A stretch of DNA of 64,000 nt, from assembly GCF_907163105.1 (NCBI RefSeq), contig NZ_OU015321.1:2433001-2497000 (forward strand). Reading direction: 5' to 3'. Under the pieces are notes generated by a model. It saw only the letters and a list, made by a program, of their open reading frames with translations. It was not told where the DNA came from and did no database searches. Source of the DNA: Cloacibacterium caeni. GTDB lineage: Bacteria; Bacteroidota; Bacteroidia; Flavobacteriales; Weeksellaceae. Shown here piece by piece: positions 26,734-34,671 of the stretch (position 1 is the first letter of the stretch; each line of letters opens with the position of its first letter). Position numbers and translations under genes: made by a program.

Positions 26734-27045
26734 TTATGATAATTTGTTTTTGAGGCTCATCCAACCGCCACCATTATAAACTTCTGTAAATCCACTGTTT
26801 TGTAAAATGCTTTTTGCAGCAGCACTTCTTGCGCCACTTGCACAACATGTGATTACAGGTTTGTTTTTATTGATTTTTCCTAAATTTTGACTTAGCGATT
26901 GTAGCGGAACGTTTTTAGCGCCTTTTACATGACCACCATTAAATTCTGCAGGCGTTCTTACGTCTATAATTTGAGCTCCATTTTTTACTAATTCTGCGTA
27001 GTCCACACTTTTACCGCCAAATAAGTTTTTTAAAAATCCTAACAT
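26734..27045 (-). CDS. Single-domain rhodanese
   Basis: A 103-residue rhodanese: AQIIDVRTPAEFNGGHVKGA, then VITCCASGARSA with the catalytic Cys in the CCASGAR loop (loop Cys-x-x-Gly-x-Arg). It would carry sulfur as an enzyme persulfide. The short hydrophobic N-terminus (MLGFLKNLFGGKS) is not a clear signal peptide. Three bases separate it from the DUF6132 gene. Confidence 0.92.
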   Translation of the reverse strand: MLGFLKNLFGGKSVDYAELVKNGAQIIDVRTPAEFNGGHVKGAKNVPLQSLSQNLGKINKNKPVITCCASGARSAAAKSILQNSGFTEVYNGGGWMSLKNKLS

Positions 27046-27048
27046 GTT

Positions 27049-27252
27049 TTATTTATTTTCTTTTGTTTTTTCGAAAGTTGAAAGAATAAGATAACCCATC
27101 ACCATACCATAAACCGAACTGTTGATAGGTTTAGACGTAATGGCACAAGTTCCTGTGTTGCACCCAATAAAATGGTAATAAGCGTAACCTAAAATTCCGC
27201 CTAATACGATTCCGATGAGTCCTAATTTGTATTTTTTAATAAAATTTTCCAT
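27049..27252 (-). CDS. DUF6132 family membrane protein
   Basis: A 67-residue protein with two helices; IGIVLGGILGYAYYHFIGC is the first, followed by NTGTCAITSKP and SVYGMVMGYLIL. The pair of Cys in GCNTGTC sits in the loop. It matches the DUF6132 pattern and is next to a rhodanese, a common association in Bacteroidota. The placement suggests sulfur or thiosulfate handling at the membrane, which is inference. Confidence 0.75.
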   Translation of the reverse strand: MENFIKKYKLGLIGIVLGGILGYAYYHFIGCNTGTCAITSKPINSSVYGMVMGYLILSTFEKTKENK

Positions 27253-27311
27253 AATTTTTGATAAATTTTGCCAAAGTTTTTAAAAACTCAACTTTGGCAA
27301 AATTTTAATTT

Positions 27312-27515
27312 TTACTCTTTTTTGCAAGTGTTAATGCCAAATAAAGTATAAAGCGGACAAAAGCCGATGGCTCCTGTTAATAGAAAAACGAAAGCAACTG
27401 CAGTTGCTGCGATTCCCCAAGTTCCTTCAATCACTTTAAGGTAAACCAAAACGGCTAAAATTAATGCAACGAAAAGTCTGATGTACTTATCTGTTGCTCC
27501 CATGTTTTTTTTCAT
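27312..27515 (-). CDS. YgaP-type DUF2892 membrane protein
   Basis: A 67-residue protein: MGATDKYIRLFVALILAVL opens it, WGIAATAVAFVFLLTGAIGF is the second helix, and CPLYTLFGINTC closes it with two Cys. This is the membrane part of E. coli YgaP, where it is fused to a rhodanese; here the rhodanese is a separate neighbour. Clear family match. Confidence 0.85.
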   Translation of the reverse strand: MKKNMGATDKYIRLFVALILAVLVYLKVIEGTWGIAATAVAFVFLLTGAIGFCPLYTLFGINTCKKE

Positions 27516-27536
27516 ATTTTTTGTTTTATGGTGAGT

Positions 27537-28118
27537 TTATTTTTTAGTGAAGTTAATAAAAACTTCGGTGTTTTGTCTTGGTTTTATACTGTTGTAGCAG
27601 TTTTCTAATTTTTTAATCTCGAATTTTTCACTGAAAAGAGATTTATATTCCTCAATATTTCCACCAAATGGAGGGAATGGATTCCCAAAGTCTTTATTGA
27701 ACATTACTCCAATGATTTTGCCATTTTCGGTAAGTAAATCGTGCATTTTTTCTACATATTTTGCTCTTAAAACTGGATCAAGTGCGCAGAAAAATGTTTG
27801 TTCTACAATGATGTCATATTTTCCTTGGTGTTCGAAAAAATCTTCGCAGATAACTTCTACTTCATGATGAGAAAATTTCTGAGAAATCACATCGCAAGCT
27901 TTCTGAGCAATGTCTAGAAGCGTGATGTTTGTAAAACCTTCTTCTAAAAGCAATTCTGCTTCGTGAGCATTTCCGCAGCCGGGAATTAATATTTTTACCT
28001 CTTTATCTTCTACTTGCAAAAAATATTCTGCAATAGGTGAAGAAGCTTCGCCTATGTCCCAACCTATTTCGCCATTTTCCCAGCGTGAATTCCAAAAATT
28101 TTGATCGAATTGATTCAA
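27537..28118 (-). CDS. TPMT-like SAM methyltransferase
   Basis: A 193-residue class I methyltransferase of the thiopurine S-methyltransferase family: FWNSRWENGEIGWDIGEASS opens it, with the SAM loop ILIPGCGNAHEA and the acidic ITLLDIAQKAC. VEQTFFCALDP is motif IV. Bacterial members methylate thiols and selenium compounds; a volatile thiol or sulfide substrate would suit this island but is not shown. Three bases after the cupin gene. Confidence 0.85.
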   Translation of the reverse strand: MNQFDQNFWNSRWENGEIGWDIGEASSPIAEYFLQVEDKEVKILIPGCGNAHEAELLLEEGFTNITLLDIAQKACDVISQKFSHHEVEVICEDFFEHQGKYDIIVEQTFFCALDPVLRAKYVEKMHDLLTENGKIIGVMFNKDFGNPFPPFGGNIEEYKSLFSEKFEIKKLENCYNSIKPRQNTEVFINFTKK

Positions 28119-28120
28119 TT

Positions 28121-28417
28121 TTATAACTCTTTTACAATTAAGAATACATTTTCTATATCTCTTCCTACTACTTCGTGTTCTACATTTACGGGGATTTCGT
28201 AAACATCTCCATCTCTTAAAACGACGGTTTCTCCAGAGATGTTAAAATCTACTTTTCCTCTTAGTAAAACTAAAGTTGCAGGAATAGTTGTGATATGCTT
28301 TGCTAACACTTGTTTTTCTGATAAGCCTACGGTAAAAAGGTTGACTTTTTCAGATTTTTTGATGCTTACCACAGAAGGTTTATCTCCTGTGAAGTCTGTT
28401 TTCTCGAAAATATTCAT
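28121..28417 (-). CDS. Small cupin protein
   Basis: A 98-residue single cupin: VLAKHITTIPATLVLLRGKV, then VVLRDGDVYEIPVNVEHEV. The metal-binding His set is partly present (AKH, VEH). It overlaps the MBL/rhodanese gene by one base, so the two are translationally coupled. It could be a sensor or a small thiol dioxygenase-like protein; sequence alone does not decide. Confidence 0.78.
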   Translation of the reverse strand: MNIFEKTDFTGDKPSVVSIKKSEKVNLFTVGLSEKQVLAKHITTIPATLVLLRGKVDFNISGETVVLRDGDVYEIPVNVEHEVVGRDIENVFLIVKEL

Positions 28418-29829
28418 TACAATGCAGTTTTACTTTGACACACAAAATCTGTAGTAGGAACTTTTTCTGTTTTTTTAATTCCGTTAAAACCACCTTCTAC
28501 TTCTGTGAAGTTTCTATAACCTCTTGCTTGTAAAATACTTGCGGCAATCATACTTCTGTAGCCACCTGCACAATGCAAGAAAAAATGTTCATCTGGATTG
28601 ATGTTTCCTACCCAATCATTAATGTATGCTAATGGTTTGCTATAAGCATCATTTACGTGTTCTGCGGCATATTCTCCTTCTTTTCTTACGTCAATAACCT
28701 TGCTGTTTTCATTGAATTTTTCTGCAAATTCTTCTGGCGAAATTCTATGAACGGTATCAATTTCTTTTCCTGAATTTTTCCAACTTTCAAAGCCGCCTTT
28801 TAAGTATCCTAAAACATTATCAAATCCCACTCTAGAAAGTCTAGTAATGGTTTCTTCTTCAGTACAATCATCACATACCAAAAGAATAGGTTGTTGTACG
28901 TCTACAATCATGCTACCAACCCAAGGTGCAAAATCACCTTTCAACCCGATATTAATCGATTGAGGAATAAATCCTTTGTGAAACTCTGCAGCATTTCTAG
29001 TGTCTAAAATTAAAGCTCCAGTTTCTTCGGCAGCAGTTTCAAATTCATCTACTGAAAGTGAGGTTTTACCTTTTGCTAAAACTTCATCAAAACTGGTATA
29101 GCCTTTTTTGTTCATCGCTACATTCATACCGAAATATTTCGGTGGAGCGGTTAAACCATCTAAAACTGCAGCAATAAAACTTTCTTTAGAGGTTTGTTTT
29201 AGAGCATAATTGGTTTGTTTTTGATTTCCTAAAGTGTCTACTGTTTCTTTTTGCATGTTTTTTCCGCATGCAGAACCAGCACCATGAGCTGGATAAACGG
29301 TAATATCATCTTCTAAAGGAAGAATTTTATGGTACAATGAATCATAAAGCAAACCTGCTAATTCTTCTTGTGTAAGATTTGCCGCTTTTTGAGCTAAATC
29401 AGGTCTTCCTACATCTCCTAAGAATAAAGTATCACCAGAGAAAATTGCATGGTTTTTACCATTTTCGTCTATCAATAAATAAGTAGAACTTTCCATGGTA
29501 TGACCAGGAGTATGAAGAACTTTGATTTTTATTTTTCCAATTTCAAAAATTTGATTGTCTTCTGCTACGATGGCTTCAAATTCTGGCGCAGCAGTTGGGC
29601 CATAAATAATAGGAGCACCTGTTTTTTTAGATAAATCTACATGACCAGATACAAAATCTGCATGAAAATGGGTCTCAAAAATGTATTTGAGTTTTACGTT
29701 ATCTTTTGCTAATCTATCAAGATAAGGTTGTACCTCTCTTAATGGATCAATGATGGCTGCTTCTCCTTCAGAAACAATGTAATAAGCTCCTTGAGCTAAA
29801 CAACCGGTATAAATTTGTTCTATTTTCAT
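28417..29829 (-). CDS. Persulfide-dioxygenase-like MBL protein with two rhodanese domains
   Basis: A 470-residue fusion. Residues 1-240 are a metallo-beta-lactamase fold with THFHADFVSGH (His54, His56, Asp58), HTPGHTMES and FSGDTLFLGDVGRPDL. Phe replaces the second-site His after Asp58, as in mono-iron persulfide dioxygenases. Rhodanese 1 (about 265-360) has an unusual active loop with VCDDCTEEE; rhodanese 2 (about 370-455) has CAGGYRS. The enzyme probably oxidises glutathione- or other persulfides to sulfite and passes sulfur between domains, as in CstB. The substrate is inference. Confidence 0.9.
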   Translation of the reverse strand: MKIEQIYTGCLAQGAYYIVSEGEAAIIDPLREVQPYLDRLAKDNVKLKYIFETHFHADFVSGHVDLSKKTGAPIIYGPTAAPEFEAIVAEDNQIFEIGKIKIKVLHTPGHTMESSTYLLIDENGKNHAIFSGDTLFLGDVGRPDLAQKAANLTQEELAGLLYDSLYHKILPLEDDITVYPAHGAGSACGKNMQKETVDTLGNQKQTNYALKQTSKESFIAAVLDGLTAPPKYFGMNVAMNKKGYTSFDEVLAKGKTSLSVDEFETAAEETGALILDTRNAAEFHKGFIPQSINIGLKGDFAPWVGSMIVDVQQPILLVCDDCTEEETITRLSRVGFDNVLGYLKGGFESWKNSGKEIDTVHRISPEEFAEKFNENSKVIDVRKEGEYAAEHVNDAYSKPLAYINDWVGNINPDEHFFLHCAGGYRSMIAASILQARGYRNFTEVEGGFNGIKKTEKVPTTDFVCQSKTAL

Positions 29830-29899
29830 TTTAATATTTTTATATGTTACTACACTACGAAGTTACAACAAAAAATCTATGACTTTTTTTTCTTCGCAA

Positions 29900-29912
29900 T
29901 TTGTAGTACAAA
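29900..29912. promoter_or_regulatory. Candidate operator upstream of the persulfide enzyme
   Basis: TTTGTA-G-TACAAA is a perfect six-base inverted repeat 71 bases upstream of the start. TAACTTCG on the minus strand (29865-29858) could be the -7 box. The island's Crp/Fnr or AraC regulator could bind here. Confidence 0.3.
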
Positions 29913-29984
29913 AATGGGGTAAATTTTAATAGATTTCTGTAACAAAAATCACATAGTTCGATAGAGAAATACTATTTAAAAGAT

Positions 29985-30770
29985 TTAGTGAAAAAAGATT
30001 TCTTTGATGATGATATAAATTCCCATCATCAAAACAAACCAACCGAAAATAGGTTTCAGTTTTTTGCCATCTATTTTTTTTGCCAACTGAATTCCAATCA
30101 TCATTCCAATGACAGCAATTGAAGTGAAAATCAATAGAAATTGCCAATTGATTCCTGTTTTTTGAGAACTTAAAAAACCTAAAAGAGAATTCATAGAAAT
30201 AATCATCATAGAAGTTCCGATGGCTTTTTTCATTTCTAAATTCAGCAACATAACCAATGCAGGAACAATGAGAAAACCACCACCTGCTCCAATCATCCCT
30301 GTAATCATTCCTACAGCAATTCCTTGAGTAACCAACATTGGATATTGCGGACTTTGATTAGTAGTTTCTATTTTTTGATTTCCTACAATCATTTTAATGG
30401 AAGAAATGAGCATTAACGCAGCAAATAGAACTAAAATGAATAGATTTTTCTCAATAGGAAATGTTCCTATGCTGAAAAGAGGATCAGGAAGATGAGGTAA
30501 AATAATTTTGCGAACAAAAATCACAGAAAATACAGAAGGAATCCCGAATAATAAAGCGGTTTTGAAATCTACATTTCCTTGTCTGGCGTTTCCTGTAGCG
30601 CCAACTGCACTCGCAACTCCTACTACAAAAAGGGAAAGAGTAGTTGCGGTTAAAGCGTTCATATCAAACAGATAGACAAAAATTGGAACACCTAAAATAC
30701 TGCCACCACCGCCAATTATTCCCATAATTAGCCCGATGATAAGTGCGAAAAAGTATCCTAAGATTTCCAT
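29985..30770 (-). CDS. TauE/SafE family sulfite exporter
   Basis: A 261-residue membrane protein with about eight helices. The two family repeats are visible: GLIMGIIGGGGSILGVPIFVY and GMITGMIGAGGGFLIVPALV. Members export sulfite or organosulfonates. Next to a persulfide dioxygenase, whose product is sulfite, it most likely clears sulfite from the cell. Confidence 0.9.
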   Translation of the reverse strand: MEILGYFFALIIGLIMGIIGGGGSILGVPIFVYLFDMNALTATTLSLFVVGVASAVGATGNARQGNVDFKTALLFGIPSVFSVIFVRKIILPHLPDPLFSIGTFPIEKNLFILVLFAALMLISSIKMIVGNQKIETTNQSPQYPMLVTQGIAVGMITGMIGAGGGFLIVPALVMLLNLEMKKAIGTSMMIISMNSLLGFLSSQKTGINWQFLLIFTSIAVIGMMIGIQLAKKIDGKKLKPIFGWFVLMMGIYIIIKEIFFH

Positions 30771-30807
30771 TAATCAAATTTTTGCAAAGTTCTGTTTTGT
30801 AAAAATA

Positions 30808-30835
30808 AAAAAATGCAACTTAAGTTGCATTTTTA
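30808..30835 (-). terminator. Terminator of the crp/fnr gene
   Basis: AAAATGCAACT/TAAGTTGCATTTT is a perfect palindrome (30810-30833) touching the stop codon; minus-strand reading enters T-rich sequence. Confidence 0.75.
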
Positions 30836-31450
30836 TGATAAAAGTTCAATTTTATTTCTTCCTAATTTTAATTTGCCATCTTCTTCCAGCGATTTTAGTA
30901 GTCTGGAAACCACTACTCTGGCTGTTCCTAATTCATTGGCCAATTGTTCGTGTGTGGTGTGAATGATTTTAGAATCGGTAAGTTCTGATTTTTTTTGAAG
31001 CAAAGAAAGCAATCTATCATCCACTTTTTTGAAAGTTACTTCATTTACCATTTCCAGCAATTCTTCAAAACGTTTATGGTATAATTTGAAAATATAATCC
31101 AACCATTCTGGATGCGTTTTGATGAGTTGCGCAACTTTTTCTGTGGGCAAGAACAATATTTCCGCATCTTCTTCTACTTCGGCTTTTACTTTAGAGGTTT
31201 CCCCGTGTAAACCACCAAGGAAAGACATTACGCAACTTTCACCAGCTTTTATATAATAAAGTAGAATTTCTCTACCATCTTCTTCGGTTCGCATTACTTT
31301 TATACTTCCTTTGGTAACGATAGGAATAGAACGAATTCTTGCGTTTTCGTCTAAAATAACATCGCCAGCTTCGTAATTTTTTATAATGCTGTATTCGTAT
31401 AACTGTTTTAAAAGTTCTGGTGTTGCGCTAAATTCTGTAGTTTTTGACAT
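30833..31450 (-). CDS. Crp/Fnr family regulator
   Basis: A 205-residue protein: N-terminal cyclic-nucleotide-binding-type beta roll (AGDVILDENARIRSIPIV, KAGESCVMSFLGGL) and a C-terminal winged helix (TTHEQLANELGTARVVVSRLLK). The N-terminal Cys cluster of FNR is absent, so it does not look like an oxygen sensor. SCVMSFLGGL is shared by Bacteroidota Crp proteins near sulfur and nitrosative genes. It abuts the GreA-like gene with no spacer. Confidence 0.88.
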   Translation of the reverse strand: MSKTTEFSATPELLKQLYEYSIIKNYEAGDVILDENARIRSIPIVTKGSIKVMRTEEDGREILLYYIKAGESCVMSFLGGLHGETSKVKAEVEEDAEILFLPTEKVAQLIKTHPEWLDYIFKLYHKRFEELLEMVNEVTFKKVDDRLLSLLQKKSELTDSKIIHTTHEQLANELGTARVVVSRLLKSLEEDGKLKLGRNKIELLS

Positions 31451-31894
31451 TTAAAAAATATTTTTAATTTCAAAGTTATCACTTCCCATTTCTATGGTTT
31501 CGCCTAATGTTTTGCCTTTTACGTTTTGGTAAATAGGAGCATCTTCTGAGAACGAAATTACATCCTTGTCTCCCAATTTAAATGCAGGAACAGAAACCCC
31601 GATGAACAGATAATTCTTATTGGTCTCTAATAAAGCACCAGCTTCTGCAATTTCCTTAGTTTCTAATTTAGAATCTTCTAAAAATTTCAGATTTTGTTTG
31701 GCTTCGTTCAGCATTTTTTCAAAACGAAGTTGCATATCTTTGGCTTCTGTTTGTCTGGCATAATCTTCTGGGTCTAACGTGTTATCTTCGTCAATATCAG
31801 ATTCATGCTTGTAACGTTCCACCGAAGCTTTTAGGTTATCAATAACTTTTTGATACTCATCTATAATTTTAGATAAAATAAATGCTTTATCCAT
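31451..31894 (-). CDS. GreA/GreB-like protein
   Basis: A 147-residue protein with an N-terminal coiled coil (about 5-75) and a C-terminal beta domain ending in SEDAPIYQNVKGKTLGETIE, which parallels the SP-ALxGKxxGDxxE ending of Gre factors. Gre proteins reactivate backtracked RNA polymerase through acidic coil-tip residues; ESDIDEDNTLDPED could form such a tip. The similarity is at fold level by eye. Its stop codon is directly followed by the crp/fnr ATG. Confidence 0.6.
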   Translation of the reverse strand: MDKAFILSKIIDEYQKVIDNLKASVERYKHESDIDEDNTLDPEDYARQTEAKDMQLRFEKMLNEAKQNLKFLEDSKLETKEIAEAGALLETNKNYLFIGVSVPAFKLGDKDVISFSEDAPIYQNVKGKTLGETIEMGSDNFEIKNIF

Positions 31895-32075
31895 GATTTT
31901 TTATTTTTGATGATTAACAAATTTAAGCAAAATTATTGACATTCTCATGTGTGAAAAGAGATGAGGTTTGTCAACCTTCTAAAAGTAAAGCCTAGGGAAA
32001 TTCGCTAGGCTCTCTTAGACTAAAAAATAAAACTTTTGTGCCTAAAATGTTTTAGACACAAAAGATAAAAAAGTA
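31895..32075. other. Intergenic interval with two hairpins
   Basis: CTTTTGTG.CTAAAA (32033-32047) pairs with TTTTAG.CACAAAAG (32050-32064) and serves the TonB receptor as a minus-strand terminator. A second stem GCCTAG/CTAGGC (31990-32010) lies further on and has no clear role. Confidence 0.65.
32020..32064 (-). terminator. Terminator of the TonB-dependent receptor
   Basis: A 14-pair stem with one mismatch (32033-32064) is followed on the minus strand by TTTTATTTTTT. Confidence 0.8.
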
Positions 32076-34076
32076 TTAAAAATTATAGCTAAAACCAATG
32101 TTGAAGCTTCTACCAACGGCTAAAATTCTTTGTTTTTTATTGGTAGAAAGTGTTCTGTTTAAATGTTCTGCATAAGCACGGTCAAAAATGTTTAAAACAT
32201 CAAAACTTAAAGTAGCATTTTTGAAAACATTGTATTTTGAGGTGAAATCAAACACAGAAAATTCTGGAGTAGTAAATTCACCAAAAGTAGGATTGATTCT
32301 GCTTTGTTTTGCAGAATATCTGTAATGAAGTCCCAAACTTACTGGCGAAAAATCTGCTAACACATTCCAACGGAAATCTAGCGGAGCGATTTCTGGCAAA
32401 GGATTATTAGTGCTCAAGTCTTCTGCATAGGTATAAGCTGCCGCCAATTCTGTGCGAAATTTTGGTAAAAATTGCCAATTAAATCTGGTTTCCACTCCCG
32501 TTTTGAATGCTTTTTCTATATTTTGGATTTGTCTGGTTCCTGGTGCCGTCATAGAATACGGTTTGATGGGAACAATCACTCCAGAAATATAATTTTCTAA
32601 ATAAGAATAGAAAACATCTGCTTGGAAGAAAATATTATCTTTTTTATGGGTGAAAATAAGGTCGATTTGATTGTTGGTTTCAGGTTTTAATTCAGGATTT
32701 CCTACCAATTCATAAGCGTCTATTCCTACAGCAAATCTATTGATATATCTTTCGGTTAAGCTTCCACTTCGTTGTGCTCTTCCTAGCCAAATTCCTAACT
32801 GATTATGGTTGCACAAATTTTTATTGTAACCTAAACTCAAACTGTGATTAAAATTTTCTGCTTTTCCATCTCCATAAAGTGTTTTGAAAAGATTAGAAAG
32901 GGCTTTTGCATCACCTTTATTGTAATCTAAACGAAGAGAAGCTACTAATTTTGAATTTTTAAAATTCATTTGATATTCATTAAACCATCCGATTTGTTCA
33001 ATAGAAGAATCATGCCAAGAAGTTCCATCTCTCATTGGCATCATTGCAGGCATAATCATTCTGATATTTTCTGCGCCTTCATGTTTGTAATCTAAACCAG
33101 TGTAGAAAATGTTTTTTCCAAAAACGAATTTAGATTCTAATCGGGCTCCATAAGTGGTAGATTGTACGTCAGAAACCATTTTTCTATCAGGAGTTCCCAT
33201 AGAATGGTCTACGAAAGAATAATAAGAATTAAAATCTAAATGTTTTAAATATTTTTGGTTGAATTCTGCCAAATGTTTTAACTGGAACATCCATGTTTTA
33301 TCATAGATTAAATCCATGTTTAGCGCAGCAAATTCTACATCTCTTCCTTGATTGGTATTGATTTGTAATGTGGTTATATTTTGGTCATTCCATTTGAAAT
33401 TTCCTTTAGTTCCCATGTTGTATCTTAGGAAAGCAGAACGAACTTCGTCACCGTTTCCATCTTTGTAGCGGTCTCCTTTTTGATAAGAACCGAATAAATC
33501 CCAAACAATTTTTTGGTGTGAAAGTTGAGAAAATAATTCATTTCTAAAAACGTTTCCATTGCTTTCGTAGCCGGATGAAATTCTACCGCCTAGTTTTAAA
33601 TTTTCTGTAAATTCTGGAGCAAGGGTCACGAAATTAATGGTTCCTCCGAAAGAATTTCCATAACGGAAATGATAAGGACCTTTGTAAATTTCAGCTTCTT
33701 GAACCATGTTCATATTCACTTGAGAAACTGCAGGATCCATTCTACTTGGGCACGCATTTACGGCATGAGCTGCTCCGTCAATAACAATATTCAACTGCTC
33801 ATATTTGAAACCTCTCAAAACAGGGTCTGTAGCATAATTTCCTGCTTTTTTAATTCCGTTAATTTCTGGAATAGAATTCAGGAATTTTCCCGCATCGTGA
33901 TTCAGTAAATCAGATTGTTTAGTTTCTAAGTTTTGTTTGTTTTGAGATTTAGGTAAAACTTTGGTAATTTTTACTACTTCTATATTTCGGTAAGTGCTGT
34001 CTTGTTCTTGTTGAGCGAATAAAGTGTGGGTTGTTGCAAAAAATATTGCAGCAATGCTATAAAGTTTAATATTCAT
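32076..34076 (-). CDS. TonB-dependent copper receptor, OprC-like
   Basis: A 666-residue outer-membrane receptor with signal peptide (1-21), a plug domain with GNYATDPVLRGFKYEQLNIV, and a 22-strand barrel ending in SFNIGFSYNF. The plug carries NACPSRMDP (Cys109, Met113), the CxxxM copper site known from P. aeruginosa OprC/NosA, which is close to certain family diagnosis; HAV before it and MIMPAMMPMRDG in an extracellular loop add Met-rich ligands. It would import copper. The copper assignment is family inference. Confidence 0.88.
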   Translation of the reverse strand: MNIKLYSIAAIFFATTHTLFAQQEQDSTYRNIEVVKITKVLPKSQNKQNLETKQSDLLNHDAGKFLNSIPEINGIKKAGNYATDPVLRGFKYEQLNIVIDGAAHAVNACPSRMDPAVSQVNMNMVQEAEIYKGPYHFRYGNSFGGTINFVTLAPEFTENLKLGGRISSGYESNGNVFRNELFSQLSHQKIVWDLFGSYQKGDRYKDGNGDEVRSAFLRYNMGTKGNFKWNDQNITTLQINTNQGRDVEFAALNMDLIYDKTWMFQLKHLAEFNQKYLKHLDFNSYYSFVDHSMGTPDRKMVSDVQSTTYGARLESKFVFGKNIFYTGLDYKHEGAENIRMIMPAMMPMRDGTSWHDSSIEQIGWFNEYQMNFKNSKLVASLRLDYNKGDAKALSNLFKTLYGDGKAENFNHSLSLGYNKNLCNHNQLGIWLGRAQRSGSLTERYINRFAVGIDAYELVGNPELKPETNNQIDLIFTHKKDNIFFQADVFYSYLENYISGVIVPIKPYSMTAPGTRQIQNIEKAFKTGVETRFNWQFLPKFRTELAAAYTYAEDLSTNNPLPEIAPLDFRWNVLADFSPVSLGLHYRYSAKQSRINPTFGEFTTPEFSVFDFTSKYNVFKNATLSFDVLNIFDRAYAEHLNRTLSTNKKQRILAVGRSFNIGFSYNF

Positions 34077-34169
34077 TGTTTTTAAAATTTAGATTAAATA
34101 ATCATGTGTCACTGCACTTCATCAAATCATGATAAAGAGAAATGTTCTGAGCGAAAAAAGTGATTAGGT

Positions 34170-34538
34170 TTAAGCTAAATTTTTCGGAGGATCCGGTAGA
34201 ATGTGAGTATAACCATCTAAAGTGAAAATATGGTTATATGAAAACTTTTTAGTTTTGAGTTCCAAAGAAAAAGGATTTTTGATTTCAGTTTCTATGGGTT
34301 TAGAAGGGAGAATGTTCAGTTCAAAAGCATATTTAATCTGTGAAGCTGGATTTTGAGATTGCTCCGTTGCTTTCTTAACCTGACATTTACCGTTACAGTC
34401 TAATTCTGGTTTTTGTTTGTTAATACAATACGTTTCGTAGAATTCTGTATTGATTTGATAGTCTACATAGAAAAGTGAGTTCTGGAAACTTGCCAGAAAT
34501 ATGATAGAAGATAATATGAAAGAAATAGCACTTTTCAT
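34170..34538 (-). CDS. Small secreted CNGKC protein upstream of the copper receptor
   Basis: A 122-residue protein with a signal helix (1-24) and a Cys group: Cys38, Cys48 and Cys52 in YETYCINKQKPELDCNGKCQ. It ends in a Pro-rich HILPDPPKNLA. I do not recognise a named family, but similar short CNGKC proteins precede metal receptors in Flavobacteriia. The three Cys suit metal binding. ATG 34538 is chosen because it starts the signal peptide; an upstream TTG would lie inside the -33 box. It lies 94 bases upstream of the receptor gene. Confidence 0.75.
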   Translation of the reverse strand: MKSAISFILSSIIFLASFQNSLFYVDYQINTEFYETYCINKQKPELDCNGKCQVKKATEQSQNPASQIKYAFELNILPSKPIETEIKNPFSLELKTKKFSYNHIFTLDGYTHILPDPPKNLA

Positions 34539-34545
34539 TGCATTA

Positions 34546-34578
34546 CAAAAATAGGACAAATTTGTCTTATTATGCAAA
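34546..34578 (-). promoter_or_regulatory. Promoter with palindromic operator for the copper-receptor unit
   Basis: On the minus strand TTTG (34578-34575), 21 bases, TATTTTTG (34553-34546). Between them, plus strand 34551-34570, ATAGGACAAATTTGTCTTAT is a 20-base palindrome with one mismatched pair. The predicted transcript starts at the ATG, so the message may be leaderless. A repressor bound to the palindrome would block the promoter; which protein binds is unknown. Confidence 0.6.
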
Positions 34579-34671
34579 TGATTTTAATCAGGGCAAAAAT
34601 ACATTTAAAAAATAATTTCGCAGAAGTATTTCTAAATTTTTTAAATTTAAAGGTTGAAAAAAAAGAAAATA

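Noticed and set aside
31987-32013. GCCTAG/CTAGGC hairpin as a small RNA
   Set aside because: No promoter is seen, and a second terminator-like stem is enough to explain it.
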